NCBI GenBank assembly: GCA_016210515.1 | Contig: JACQTZ010000019.1 | Location: forward strand, 1 to 15,270 | Reading direction: 5' to 3' | Source: Chloroflexota bacterium | GTDB lineage: Bacteria > Chloroflexota > Dehalococcoidia > UBA2985 | DNA: 15,270 nucleotides | In this document: positions 6,652 through 13,312 of the stretch, piece by piece | How the letters are laid out: each line of letters starts with the position of its first letter | How positions within the stretch are numbered: position 1 is the first letter of the stretch | Notes under the pieces: model-generated | Database searches by the model: none | The model's input: only the letters and a program-made list of their open reading frames with translations | What the model was told of the DNA's origin: nothing | Translations under genes and position numbers: made by a program

Positions 6652-7293
6652 GTGATTAACTACCTCAAGGGCACTATCAGGCGTATCTACAAGGCGGAGG
6701 CGCGCGTGGTCCTGGACGTGAATGGCGTTGGCTACGAGGTGCTTCTCCCGTACTTCGTCATGCGCTCCCTTGAGGAAGAGGAGAAGGGTGAGGGTGATGC
6801 GGTGGAGATGGAGATATACTTCCATGCGTCGGAAAGGCAGCCCCGTCCCGTGCTGGTAGGCTTCAGGAAAGAGTTCGAGCGGACCTTCTTCGAGAAGCTT
6901 ATACAGGTGGAGGGCGTGGGGGTAAACACCGCCGCCCGTGCCCTGGTGTTCTCCGTTTCCACCATAGCCAGAGCCATAGAGGACGGGGACACGAGCCTGC
7001 TGGTGCAGATGCCCGGGATAGGGAAGAGGACCGCGGACAAGATGGTAGCTACCCTTCAGGGCAAGGTCGCAGAGTGGGCATTGCTCAGAGACGAAGGGTA
7101 CACCACCGTTCCCGCCGCTCCGGTTCGCACCGACGTTCAGGAGGAGGTGGTGAGTGTGCTGGTGAACCTGGGCCACAGGCGCGCCGAGGCCCGGCAGAAG
7201 GTGGAGGCGGCGGCCAGGGGCCTCCCATCGGTCAGAGACCCCCAGGAGCTGCTGAGAGAGGTCTTCCGCCTGGAACATGGATCAGGTGAGTAG
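6652..7293 (+). CDS. ruvA: Holliday junction branch migration protein RuvA
   Basis: Tetrameric DNA-binding subunit that holds the four-way junction flat and recruits RuvB. The N-terminal OB-fold (1-65) starts INYLKGTI and contains GVGYEV (25-30). The middle domain has two helix-hairpin-helix motifs, VEGVGVNTAARAL (86-98) and MPGIGKRTADKMV (120-132). The C-terminal RuvB-contacting domain spans about 161-208. At 213 residues it is slightly longer than usual, mainly through a Glu-rich loop (EEEEKGEG, 41-48) in the OB domain and a Pro-containing linker near 150-160. The GTG start at 6652 follows CGAGG. Its TAG at 7291-7293 is directly followed by the ruvB ATG, with no spacer. Confidence 0.95.
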   Translation: MINYLKGTIRRIYKAEARVVLDVNGVGYEVLLPYFVMRSLEEEEKGEGDAVEMEIYFHASERQPRPVLVGFRKEFERTFFEKLIQVEGVGVNTAARALVFSVSTIARAIEDGDTSLLVQMPGIGKRTADKMVATLQGKVAEWALLRDEGYTTVPAAPVRTDVQEEVVSVLVNLGHRRAEARQKVEAAARGLPSVRDPQELLREVFRLEHGSGE

Positions 7294-8316
7294 ATGCCTA
7301 GAGAACGCATCATAAAGGGGAGCGACCAGGGCGTGGAGGAGACGCGTGAAGAGCAGCTCATATGGAGCCTGCGTCCCCGTACCCTGGGTGAGTACGTGGG
7401 CCAGCGCCAGGTGGTAGAGAGCCTGGGTATTGCCATAGACGCCGCCAAGGAGCGCCAGGAGCCTCTGGAGCACGTCCTCTTCCACGGCCCGCCGGGGCTG
7501 GGCAAGACCACCCTGGCCCACATCATCGCCAGGGAGATGGAGGCTGAGATAGTCCATACCTCCGGCCCCGCCCTGGAGAAGCCCCTGGACATCGTGGGCA
7601 TCCTGTCGAACCTGAACGAGGGGCAGGTGCTGTTCATAGATGAGATCCACCGCCTGCCCCACACCGTTGAGGAGTACCTGTACTCCGCCATGGAGGACTT
7701 CCAGGTGGACTTCGTCACCGGCAAGGGGCCGTATGCCAGGACCCTCCCCTTTCAGCTCAAGCGATTCACCCTCATTGGAGCGACCACCCGGGCAGGGCTT
7801 CTCACGCCCCCACTGCGTGACCGCTTTGGGATGATTTATCACCTGGACTTCTACTCCACGGAGGAGCTGATGGAGGTGGTGAAGCGTTCCTCTGAAATCC
7901 TTAAGGTGAACATAGACCAGGAGGGAGCCAGGCAGATTGCCAGCAGGTCCAGGGGGACTCCCAGGGTCGCCAATCGGCTGCTGCGGCGAGTGAGGGACTA
8001 TGCCCAGGTGAAGAGCGGCGGCTCTATCACCAGAGACGTGGCGGACGATGCCCTGACCCGAGAGGGGGTGGATGAGCTGGGGCTGGACCGGCTGGACCGG
8101 CTGTACCTGAATACCATCGCCCAGAACTACGGCGGCGGCCCAGTGGGCATAGACGCCCTGGCCGCCACCGTGAACGAGGAGGTGCAGACCCTGGTGGACG
8201 TGGTAGAGCCTTTTCTCTTGAAGATGGGGTTTGTCCTCAGGACGCCGGGGGGGCGCAAGGTTGGCGAGGCGGCCATGGAGAAGCTGGGCCTCAGAGATCG
8301 GAAGCGGCTGCTGTAG
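7294..8316 (+). CDS. ruvB: Holliday junction DNA helicase RuvB
   Basis: AAA+ hexameric motor that drives branch migration on RuvA-bound junctions. The 340-residue protein has the RuvB-specific LRPRTLGEYVGQ (26-37), Walker A GPPGLGKT (65-72), Walker B VLFIDEIHR (112-120, with D116 and E117), the GATTRAG sensor 1 region and the arginine-finger segment LRDRFG. A C-terminal winged-helix domain (about 255-335) includes GGGPVGIDALAA. Length matches the family. It begins immediately after the ruvA stop, so translation is likely coupled. A hairpin with a T-rich tail (8395-8421) follows the stop. Confidence 0.97.
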   Translation: MPRERIIKGSDQGVEETREEQLIWSLRPRTLGEYVGQRQVVESLGIAIDAAKERQEPLEHVLFHGPPGLGKTTLAHIIAREMEAEIVHTSGPALEKPLDIVGILSNLNEGQVLFIDEIHRLPHTVEEYLYSAMEDFQVDFVTGKGPYARTLPFQLKRFTLIGATTRAGLLTPPLRDRFGMIYHLDFYSTEELMEVVKRSSEILKVNIDQEGARQIASRSRGTPRVANRLLRRVRDYAQVKSGGSITRDVADDALTREGVDELGLDRLDRLYLNTIAQNYGGGPVGIDALAATVNEEVQTLVDVVEPFLLKMGFVLRTPGGRKVGEAAMEKLGLRDRKRLL

Positions 8317-8394
8317 TTGGCAATGTGACTAGAATCGTGTCGGGTTATCGGAGTATCACATGAGGGTGCAGAGGGCAAAGCCCCCGCCGAGGGG

Positions 8395-8421
8395 CTGGGG
8401 GTGTCCCCCAGGTTTCTCTTT
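8395..8421 (+). terminator. Possible terminator after ruvCAB
   Basis: CTGGGGG (8395-8401), loop TGT and CCCCCAG (8405-8411) form a perfect 7-bp GC-rich stem followed by GTTTCTCTTT. This could end the ruvCAB transcript. It also looks like part of a dispersed GC-rich repeat that continues into the inverted repeat at 8421-8460, so the terminator role is an inference. Confidence 0.5.
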
Positions 8422-8466
8422 CTCCCCCTCTCCCACGATGTGTCGAGAGAGAGGGGGAGAAGGGGG
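8421..8466. repeat. C/G-rich inverted repeat upstream of the NIPSNAP gene
   Basis: TCTCCCCCTCTC (8421-8432) and GAGAGGGGGAGA (8449-8460) are perfect 12-bp inverted arms around a 16-base loop. AGGGGGTGA follows (8461-8469). The arm sequence is closely related to the ends of the element at 8878-8990, so both probably belong to one dispersed repeat family. Confidence 0.6.
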
Positions 8467-8546
8467 TGAGGGTCTTGAAACGAGTTCTAGAGTCCCTTGA
8501 AATATGCGACGAACCATGAGATGAGATTGCTACAGGAGGAGTTGAC

Positions 8547-8870
8547 ATGATCTACGAGCTACGGACCTATGAAGCCATGCCAGGGAAGCTCCAGGCACTC
8601 CACCAGAGGTTTGCCAACATCACCATGGGCTACTTCCGCAAACACGGCATCAAACCGGTGGGGTTCTGGACCGAAGACGTGGGAACCAGCAATACCCTTG
8701 TGTACATGCTGGCCTTTGATGACATGGCCCAGAGAGAGAAAGCCTGGAGCGCCTTTAGAGCGGACACCCAGCGGCTACAGGCCTTCGCCGAGACGGAGCG
8801 AGAGGGGCCTCTGGTAGCCAGGGTCATCAACCGCATTCTCAGGCCCACAGACTACTCTCCAATGAAATAG
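8547..8870 (+). CDS. NIPSNAP-family small protein
   Basis: A 107-residue protein of the NIPSNAP family (dimeric alpha/beta-barrel fold). It begins IYELRTYEAMPGKL, a hallmark NIPSNAP start, followed by the KHGIKPVGFW strand (32-41) and a YMLAFDDMAQREKAWSAF segment (53-70). The C-terminal RILRPTDYSP is also typical. The ATG at 8547 has an excellent AGGAGGA Shine-Dalgarno (8534-8540). No catalytic residues can be assigned; bacterial members are mostly uncharacterised and the reaction, if any, is unknown. The gene stands alone, flanked on both sides by C/G-rich inverted repeats. A weak TTGAAA-17-TGAAAT promoter candidate is at 8475-8503. Confidence 0.88.
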   Translation: MIYELRTYEAMPGKLQALHQRFANITMGYFRKHGIKPVGFWTEDVGTSNTLVYMLAFDDMAQREKAWSAFRADTQRLQAFAETEREGPLVARVINRILRPTDYSPMK

Positions 8871-8877
8871 CTTTCCG

Positions 8878-8990
8878 TCACCCCCTCTCCAACTCTCCCC
8901 CGTGCGACTGGTGAGAGAAGTCCATTCCACCGTCTGCGGTGGAAGGTTAGTCCTCTCCCCCTCGATGGGGGAGAGTGAGAGAGGGGGTGA
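8878..8990. repeat. MITE-like inverted-repeat element
   Basis: The ends, TCACCCCCTCTCCAACTCTC... (8878-8901) and its inverse (8967-8990), match at 22 of 24 positions and enclose a 113-base unit with no coding capacity. A second perfect palindrome, TTCCACCG-TCTG-CGGTGGAA (8925-8944), sits in the middle. The layout suggests a small non-autonomous element or a REP-type composite. I see no clear target duplication at its edges. Confidence 0.6.
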
Positions 8991-9019
8991 AGCACACAAT
9001 TAGAAGACCAGCGGCTTTA

Positions 9020-9058
9020 CCCTGTCTCATTGACAGGGGAGACCAGAGGATATAGAAT
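9020..9058 (+). promoter_or_regulatory. Promoter with overlapping inverted repeat, far upstream of ktrB
   Basis: A perfect TTGACA (9030-9035) and TAGAAT (9053-9058) are 17 bases apart. CCCTGTC (9020-9026), loop TCATT and GACAGGG (9032-9038) form a perfect 7-bp inverted repeat that includes most of the -35 box. Transcription would start near 9065 and run about 210 bases before the ktrB start, so either the leader is long or a small RNA is made. Confidence 0.5.
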
Positions 9059-9177
9059 CCTCCCGACGGTTTCCATATGGCACTTTGCGCCAGACCCACG
9101 GGGTTGTCAGCGAGGGTCTCCATGCGAGGCCTCTTCCACCTATGGCCTTTCCTTCCTGGCATTCGTGTGCCATCGCG

Positions 9178-9206
9178 TTGAAGGTTGTCTTAAACCCCTT
9201 TATAGA
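9178..9206 (+). promoter_or_regulatory. Proximal promoter candidate for ktrB-ktrA
   Basis: TTGAAG (9178-9183) and TATAGA (9201-9206) have a 17-base spacer. The predicted start, near 9213, gives a leader of about 65 bases. It is weaker than the upstream candidate at 9030-9058. Confidence 0.4.
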
Positions 9207-9277
9207 TCATCTATTCACATGTCTTAGATGCCCTGGTATTCACTTCTTCAAGGTATAGTGGGCAGGAAGTAGGGGGT

Positions 9278-10705
9278 TTGCAACAACTGTGGCGTCCCAG
9301 GCCGGGAGATAAGGTAGTAAGGCACCCCCGCGAGGAAGAGATCAGGCCGCTGCACATCCCGGTGCCCGCGCCTCGAGTCCCTCCCAAAAGCTTCGGTTCC
9401 CCGTACGTGCTGATGGGAAGTATTGCACTCCTCATCGGTGTGGGGACCCTGCTGCTGCTCCTGCCCTTCACCAATACCCGGAGCCAGATAACGCCCTTTG
9501 CAGACGCCCTTTTCACTGCCACCTCTGCCGTTACCGTTACAGGGCTGGTGGTGGTGGATACCCCCACCTACTGGAGCTTCTGGGGTCAGCTCATAATCAT
9601 GCTTCTAATATTCATCGGAGGCATGGGAATCATGACCATCGCCACCTTCCTCCTCATCATCATTGGTCAACGCATCACCCTGGCTAACCGCCTGCTCATG
9701 AGGGAGAACCTGGGCACCAATCAGCTGGGTGGTTTGCTCAGGCTAACCTTGCGAGTAGTCTTCGTCGTGTTAGCCATACAAGCAGTCGGTTTCCTCGTCC
9801 TGTTTGTGCGGTTGCTCGGTGAGTATCCCCCCACGACGGCCCTTTGGCAGTCCGCCTTTCACTCCGTTTCTGCCTTCAACAACGCGGGGTTTGTTATCTT
9901 CCCGGACTCCCAGGACCTGCACGCTTTCCAGCGAGACTATGGCCTCTTGATCCCCATGATGGCTCTCATAATAATCGGGGGGTTGAGCTACAGTGTCCTG
10001 CTGGACATAGGCAGCTATCGCAGGTTCAACCGGTATGCCCTGGACACCAAGCTGGTGATTACAGTGACCACCATGTTGCTTCTTCTGGGAGCAGGGGTCA
10101 TCTTCGTTTCCGAATATGGCAATTCGGCTACCTTGGGGCCTATGTCCACGGGGGCAAAAACCCTCAATGCCCTGTTCCTTTCTGTCTCCAGCAGGACCGC
10201 CGGGTTCAGCACGGTGGATTTCGGAGACTTGGAACAGCACAGCAGCTTCTTCGTCACCTGGTTGATGTTCATCGGAGGGGCTTCCGCTTCCACTGCCGGA
10301 GGCATCAAAGTGAACACCCTTGCCGTGCTGATGATTGCGGTTCTATCTTCTCTCGGTGGGAAGACCCATGTCACGGCTTTTGGCAGAGAGATATCACAGC
10401 TTCTGGTCTATCGTGCCCTGGCGGTGCTGATGCTGGGGTTGACAATGGTCTTGGCCGTGGCCTTTTTCCTCACCCTCAGCGAGGGTTTCCCGTTTATCCA
10501 GATTCTTTTCGAGACTGTGTCCGCCTTTGCCACCGTCGGACTATCCACGGGGATTACCGGCGAGCTATCCCAGTGGGGTAGGCTGATAATAATCCTCACC
10601 ATGTTCCTGGGAAGGGTCGGTCCCCTTACCCTGGCCTTGGTCCTGGCCCAGCGAGAGGTTACTGCTACCTATCGATACGCCGAAGAAAGAGTTAGAATAG
10701 GGTGA
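9278..10705 (+). CDS. ktrB: Potassium channel-like uptake subunit, KtrB/TrkH family
   Basis: A membrane K+ translocating subunit built from four M1-P-M2 repeats. All four filter loops are visible, each with its central Gly: TVTG (G89), NNAGF (G204), RTAGF (G309) and TVGLS (G421). The GGASASTAGGIK stretch (333-344), the gating region of the third repeat, is also present. About eight strongly hydrophobic segments lie between 42 and 460. The 475-residue protein is nearer KtrB than double-length Trk relatives, and the partner gene next door encodes a single-RCK KtrA. The TTG start at 9278 has AGGAAG about ten bases upstream and gives a basic cytoplasmic N-terminus of about 40 residues. A later ATG (about 9413) would remove part of the first membrane segment. 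The stop lies six bases before ktrA. Confidence 0.92.
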   Translation: MQQLWRPRPGDKVVRHPREEEIRPLHIPVPAPRVPPKSFGSPYVLMGSIALLIGVGTLLLLLPFTNTRSQITPFADALFTATSAVTVTGLVVVDTPTYWSFWGQLIIMLLIFIGGMGIMTIATFLLIIIGQRITLANRLLMRENLGTNQLGGLLRLTLRVVFVVLAIQAVGFLVLFVRLLGEYPPTTALWQSAFHSVSAFNNAGFVIFPDSQDLHAFQRDYGLLIPMMALIIIGGLSYSVLLDIGSYRRFNRYALDTKLVITVTTMLLLLGAGVIFVSEYGNSATLGPMSTGAKTLNALFLSVSSRTAGFSTVDFGDLEQHSSFFVTWLMFIGGASASTAGGIKVNTLAVLMIAVLSSLGGKTHVTAFGREISQLLVYRALAVLMLGLTMVLAVAFFLTLSEGFPFIQILFETVSAFATVGLSTGITGELSQWGRLIIILTMFLGRVGPLTLALVLAQREVTATYRYAEERVRIG

Positions 10706-10711
10706 GATAAC

Positions 10712-11401
10712 ATGGCTAAGTCTGTGATGATAGTAGGTCTGGGTAGGTTTGGGTCCAGCGTCGCGCACACCCTTTACCAGCTGGGATACGATGTGCTGGG
10801 TATCGATAGGGATGAGAAGGTGGTGCAGGCTAACCTGGGCCAGATAACCTACAGCGTTCAGGGAGACGCCACCAACGAAGCGACCCTGAGGGAGCTTGGC
10901 GCGCCTAACTTCGATGCAGCAGTTGTCGCGGTAGGCTCAGATATGCAGGCCAGTCTGATGGTCTCGGTCCTCCTGGGTACTCTGGGTGTGCCGCTCATCG
11001 TGGCGCGTGCCAAAGACCCCCTGCATGGCAACACCCTCCAGAGGATTGGCGTGCACAAGGTAATCTACCCCGAGCAGGAGATGGGGGAGTTCCTGGCCCA
11101 CAGCCTGTTCAATCCAGACGTCCTGGAGTACATGGACCTGACGCCTGAATACGGCATAAGCAAGATAAGGTTGCCCGACTCTTTTGTCGACCTGAGCCTC
11201 AAGGAGGCGGGCCTGGGTGGCGCCAGGGACAAGTATGGGGTGGCGGTCATCGCAATAAGGCGAGGCAGAGAGGTGATATTGACCCCCCATGAGGATGACA
11301 AGCTCCGCAAGGGGGATATCCTGGTGGTGGCGGGTCGGGACGATCAGATGGAGAAACTGTACCCGTCAGCTGTGGAATGGACTCCAGAAAGAACCCTGTG
11401 A
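10712..11401 (+). CDS. ktrA: Regulatory RCK subunit of potassium uptake, KtrA/TrkA type
   Basis: A 229-residue cytoplasmic ring-forming subunit that gates KtrB in response to nucleotides. The RCK_N Rossmann domain (about 4-120) has GLGRFG (9-14), the acidic ribose-binding D32 in GIDRD, and GDAT (51-54). The RCK_C domain spans about 140-222 and includes KLRKGDILVVAG. A single N+C unit is the KtrA form; classical TrkA has two in tandem. The ATG at 10712 follows AGGGTGAG, which overlaps the end of ktrB, so the pair should be co-transcribed and coupled. The gene is followed by a palindromic repeat rather than an obvious terminator. Confidence 0.92.
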   Translation: MAKSVMIVGLGRFGSSVAHTLYQLGYDVLGIDRDEKVVQANLGQITYSVQGDATNEATLRELGAPNFDAAVVAVGSDMQASLMVSVLLGTLGVPLIVARAKDPLHGNTLQRIGVHKVIYPEQEMGEFLAHSLFNPDVLEYMDLTPEYGISKIRLPDSFVDLSLKEAGLGGARDKYGVAVIAIRRGREVILTPHEDDKLRKGDILVVAGRDDQMEKLYPSAVEWTPERTL

Positions 11402-11445
11402 TGGCCGGCTTACAGAGCCTTGTACGGTGAGCTAGACATATGCCC

Positions 11446-11562
11446 TGTCATTCTGAGGAGTGCAGCGACGAAGAATCTAAGAGCTAAGCCTTAGACCTAC
11501 TCCTTTAGCAAGGATGGGACGCCCTAGATTCCTCACTTCGCTTCGCTGCATTCGGAATGACA
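11446..11562. repeat. Inverted-repeat element of the TGTCATTCTGAG family
   Basis: The left arm (11446-11479) begins TGTCATTCTGAGGAGTGCAG and ends GAAGAATCTA. The right arm (11525-11562) begins TAGATTCCTC and ends GGAATGACA. They are near-perfect inverses around a loop of about 45 bases. A related left arm recurs at 15049-15089. The rest of 11402-11688 holds no gene; a small perfect hairpin TGCATT/AATGCA lies at 11605-11626. Confidence 0.7.
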
Positions 11563-11688
11563 CCCACCAGTCCAGGCTGACCGATGGAAACCTTTCGACC
11601 GCTATGCATTGCTCTGTAAGAATGCACAGACCAAACAGGTACATGCAAATCGTGCGCCTATGTGTGGACTCGGCGCGCTTGATATATC

Positions 11689-11717
11689 TTGATGTATGAG
11701 GAATCACGCCTTATAAT
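11689..11717 (+). promoter_or_regulatory. Promoter of the usp-trkA-pheA operon
   Basis: TTGATG (11689-11694) and a perfect TATAAT (11712-11717) are separated by 17 bases. The start site, near 11724, would give a leader of about 49 bases. The four downstream genes are separated by under 10 bases, so this promoter probably serves all of them. Confidence 0.7.
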
Positions 11718-11772
11718 CTGGCACTGGTATGGAGTTGTCTTTAATGGGGGGCATCTTGGAGCCGTTTAGGTA

Positions 11773-12228
11773 ATGCTTGCAAAAAGAATCCTTGTGCCAG
11801 TACAGGGCAACGGCGGCGACGATGAAGCGCTTCGCTTGGCCAGCGAAATAGCCAAGGTCAGCAAGGCAAAGGTAGAGGCGCTGTACGTAATTGAGGTCAA
11901 GCGAGAGCTACCTCTGGACGCGGAGATATCCCAGGAAACATCCAAAGCGGAAAGGGTGCTGCGTCACCTGGAGCAGCTTGGGAAGGAAGAGAAGTGCCCT
12001 GTGGAGGCAACGATGCTTCAGGCCAGGGACGTGGGGCCCGCCGTGGTCCAGGAGGCGATGGGGAAAGGCGTGGATCTCATAGTGATGCCCATGCCCTATA
12101 AGAAACGCTTTGGCTCCTTTACCCTGGGAGATACCATCCCATACATCCTCAAGAATGCTCCCTGTCAGGTGATCCTGTGCAGGGAAGCCATGACCGCCAG
12201 TGCCAGCAACGGTCTGGCCCACGGCTAA
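11773..12228 (+). CDS. Universal stress protein (UspA) family protein
   Basis: A 151-residue Usp-fold protein. It starts LAKRILVPVQGNG, as Usp proteins do (KILVPVDGS-like), and carries the second-half strand GVDLIVMPM (99-107) and the C-terminal YILKNAPCQVILCRE (124-138), which matches the usual APCPVLVVR ending. The ATP-binding GxxGx(9)G(S/T) motif is not intact: the first two glycines are missing (MPMPYKKRF, 105-113) and the last Gly is followed by Asp (G119-D120). It may therefore not bind ATP in the usual way. The ATG at 11773 has GGAG about 12 bases upstream. It is the first gene of an operon with two RCK-type proteins, so a role in K+ transport or stress signalling is plausible but inferred. 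Confidence 0.85.
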   Translation: MLAKRILVPVQGNGGDDEALRLASEIAKVSKAKVEALYVIEVKRELPLDAEISQETSKAERVLRHLEQLGKEEKCPVEATMLQARDVGPAVVQEAMGKGVDLIVMPMPYKKRFGSFTLGDTIPYILKNAPCQVILCREAMTASASNGLAHG

Positions 12229-12237
12229 AGGCAAGCC

Positions 12238-12636
12238 ATGAGAGTCCTGGTAATGGGCTGTGGCAGAGTGGGAGCCATGGTGGCTACATCTCTGTGGCAA
12301 GAGGGACACCGGGTGGTTGTCCTGGATGCCAATGCCGAAAGTTTGCGCCGCTTGCCAGAAGAGCTTCAACAGGAGGCCATAGTAGGGGATGGTACTCAGG
12401 AAGAAGACCTGAGAGAAGGGGGCATCGAGAGCACAGATGCCTTCGTGGCCGTCTCAACCGAGGATACTGCCAACATCCTGGCCGCGCAGATGGCCAAACA
12501 CGTGTTCCGAGTTCCCAGGGTGATCTGTCGCATAGACGACCCAGCCTGCCACCAGGTCTACACGGAGCTGGGTCTGAATGCGGTGAGTTCAACACGGCTG
12601 GTCTCCGACCTCATACTGAAAGCAGTGCTTGGCTAG
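12238..12636 (+). CDS. RCK_N-only (TrkA-N) potassium-uptake regulator-like protein
   Basis: A 132-residue single Rossmann domain of the TrkA_N/RCK_N kind. GCGRVG (7-12) binds the nucleotide diphosphate, D30 in VVLDAN is the ribose ligand position, and GDGT (50-53) matches the conserved GDA/GT element. It ends near residue 132 with no RCK_C domain; the stop is followed six bases later by a complete RCK_N+RCK_C gene. Start: ATG at 12238, nine bases after the usp stop. The closely paired genes suggest a heteromeric RCK assembly or a split form of the double-unit TrkA. It could gate the KtrB encoded 1.5 kb upstream or another channel elsewhere. Confidence 0.85.
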   Translation: MRVLVMGCGRVGAMVATSLWQEGHRVVVLDANAESLRRLPEELQQEAIVGDGTQEEDLREGGIESTDAFVAVSTEDTANILAAQMAKHVFRVPRVICRIDDPACHQVYTELGLNAVSSTRLVSDLILKAVLG

Positions 12637-12642
12637 AAGCTC

Positions 12643-13308
12643 ATGTATATTATCGTGGTGGGAGCAGGTCAAGTGGGATACCACCTGGCCAAAGCCCTCC
12701 TGAAAAGCGAGCACGAGGTCTTCATTGTAGAGCGTTCCTCTCCAAAATGTGAGGCTATTAGAGAGGAGTTGGGAAGCGTGGCGGTTGTGGGGAATGGCTG
12801 CGAGGAAGCAGTATTGAAGGAGGCGGGCACCTCCCGGGCCGATGTGTTCATCGCAACCACTGGGAGTGACGAGGACAATCTGGTGGCTTGTCAGATAGCC
12901 AAACACCGGTTCAAAGTGCCCAGGACCATCTCGCGCATCAACAATCCAAGTAATGAGAAACTGTTCATGGAGCTGGGGGTTGATGTCTGTGTGAGCAACA
13001 CGAACCTCATCCTGTCTCACATAGAGGAGGAGCTTTCGCCGTACCCCCTGGTTCACCTTATGTCCATCAGGGGCTCCAACCGGGAGGTGGTGGGTATCCG
13101 CATTCCCCCGGGCGCGACGGTAGTGGGTCAAGTGTTGGGCAATGTGCCCATGCCTGGCAATAGCCTGGTCTCCTTCATAGTGAAAAAGGATGGTACACTC
13201 CTGGTGCCCGACACCGAGGCCATTCTGGGTTCCGGGGATGAGGTAGTGCTTATAACCACCGCCGAGGCTGAAGAAGCCTTGCGAGAGACCCTGACAGGGA
13301 TGGCGTAG
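12643..13308 (+). CDS. TrkA-family RCK_N plus RCK_C potassium-uptake regulator
   Basis: A 221-residue protein with an RCK_N Rossmann domain (1-125) containing GAGQVG (7-12), the acidic E30 in FIVER, and GNGC (50-53) at the position of GDAT. An RCK_C domain follows (about 135-218), with VVGIRIPPGATVVGQ and ILGSGDEVVLIT. The ribose ligand is Glu here but Asp in the other two RCK proteins of the window, which may mean a different nucleotide preference (inference). It begins six bases after the RCK_N-only gene and ends four bases before pheA. It is sequence-divergent from the KtrA at 10712, so it is not a recent duplicate. Assignment as a trk or ktr subunit is by family only. Confidence 0.88.
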   Translation: MYIIVVGAGQVGYHLAKALLKSEHEVFIVERSSPKCEAIREELGSVAVVGNGCEEAVLKEAGTSRADVFIATTGSDEDNLVACQIAKHRFKVPRTISRINNPSNEKLFMELGVDVCVSNTNLILSHIEEELSPYPLVHLMSIRGSNREVVGIRIPPGATVVGQVLGNVPMPGNSLVSFIVKKDGTLLVPDTEAILGSGDEVVLITTAEAEEALRETLTGMA

Positions 13309-13312
13309 CGTT

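Larger units (their letters stand above)
8991..9277. other. Intergenic leader region of the potassium-uptake genes
   Basis: I see no gene in this stretch. It holds an inverted repeat with an overlapping promoter (9020-9058) and a second promoter candidate (9178-9206). I looked for a c-di-AMP (ydaO-type) riboswitch, which often controls ktr genes, and could not recognise one. Confidence 0.5.

Noticed and set aside
8947..9162. Minus-strand frame of 71 residues ending SLTLPHRGGED
   Set aside because: The end is a translation of the inverted-repeat arm, and the rest has no recognisable domain or conserved start.
9065..9277. c-di-AMP (ydaO-type) riboswitch in the ktrB leader
   Set aside because: Considered because ktr genes are known targets, but I could not match the conserved core by eye on either strand.
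11477..11707. Minus-strand frame of 76 residues containing SFRMQRSEVRNLG
   Set aside because: That peptide is the translation of the palindromic repeat at 11446-11562, and no Shine-Dalgarno or family match is visible.
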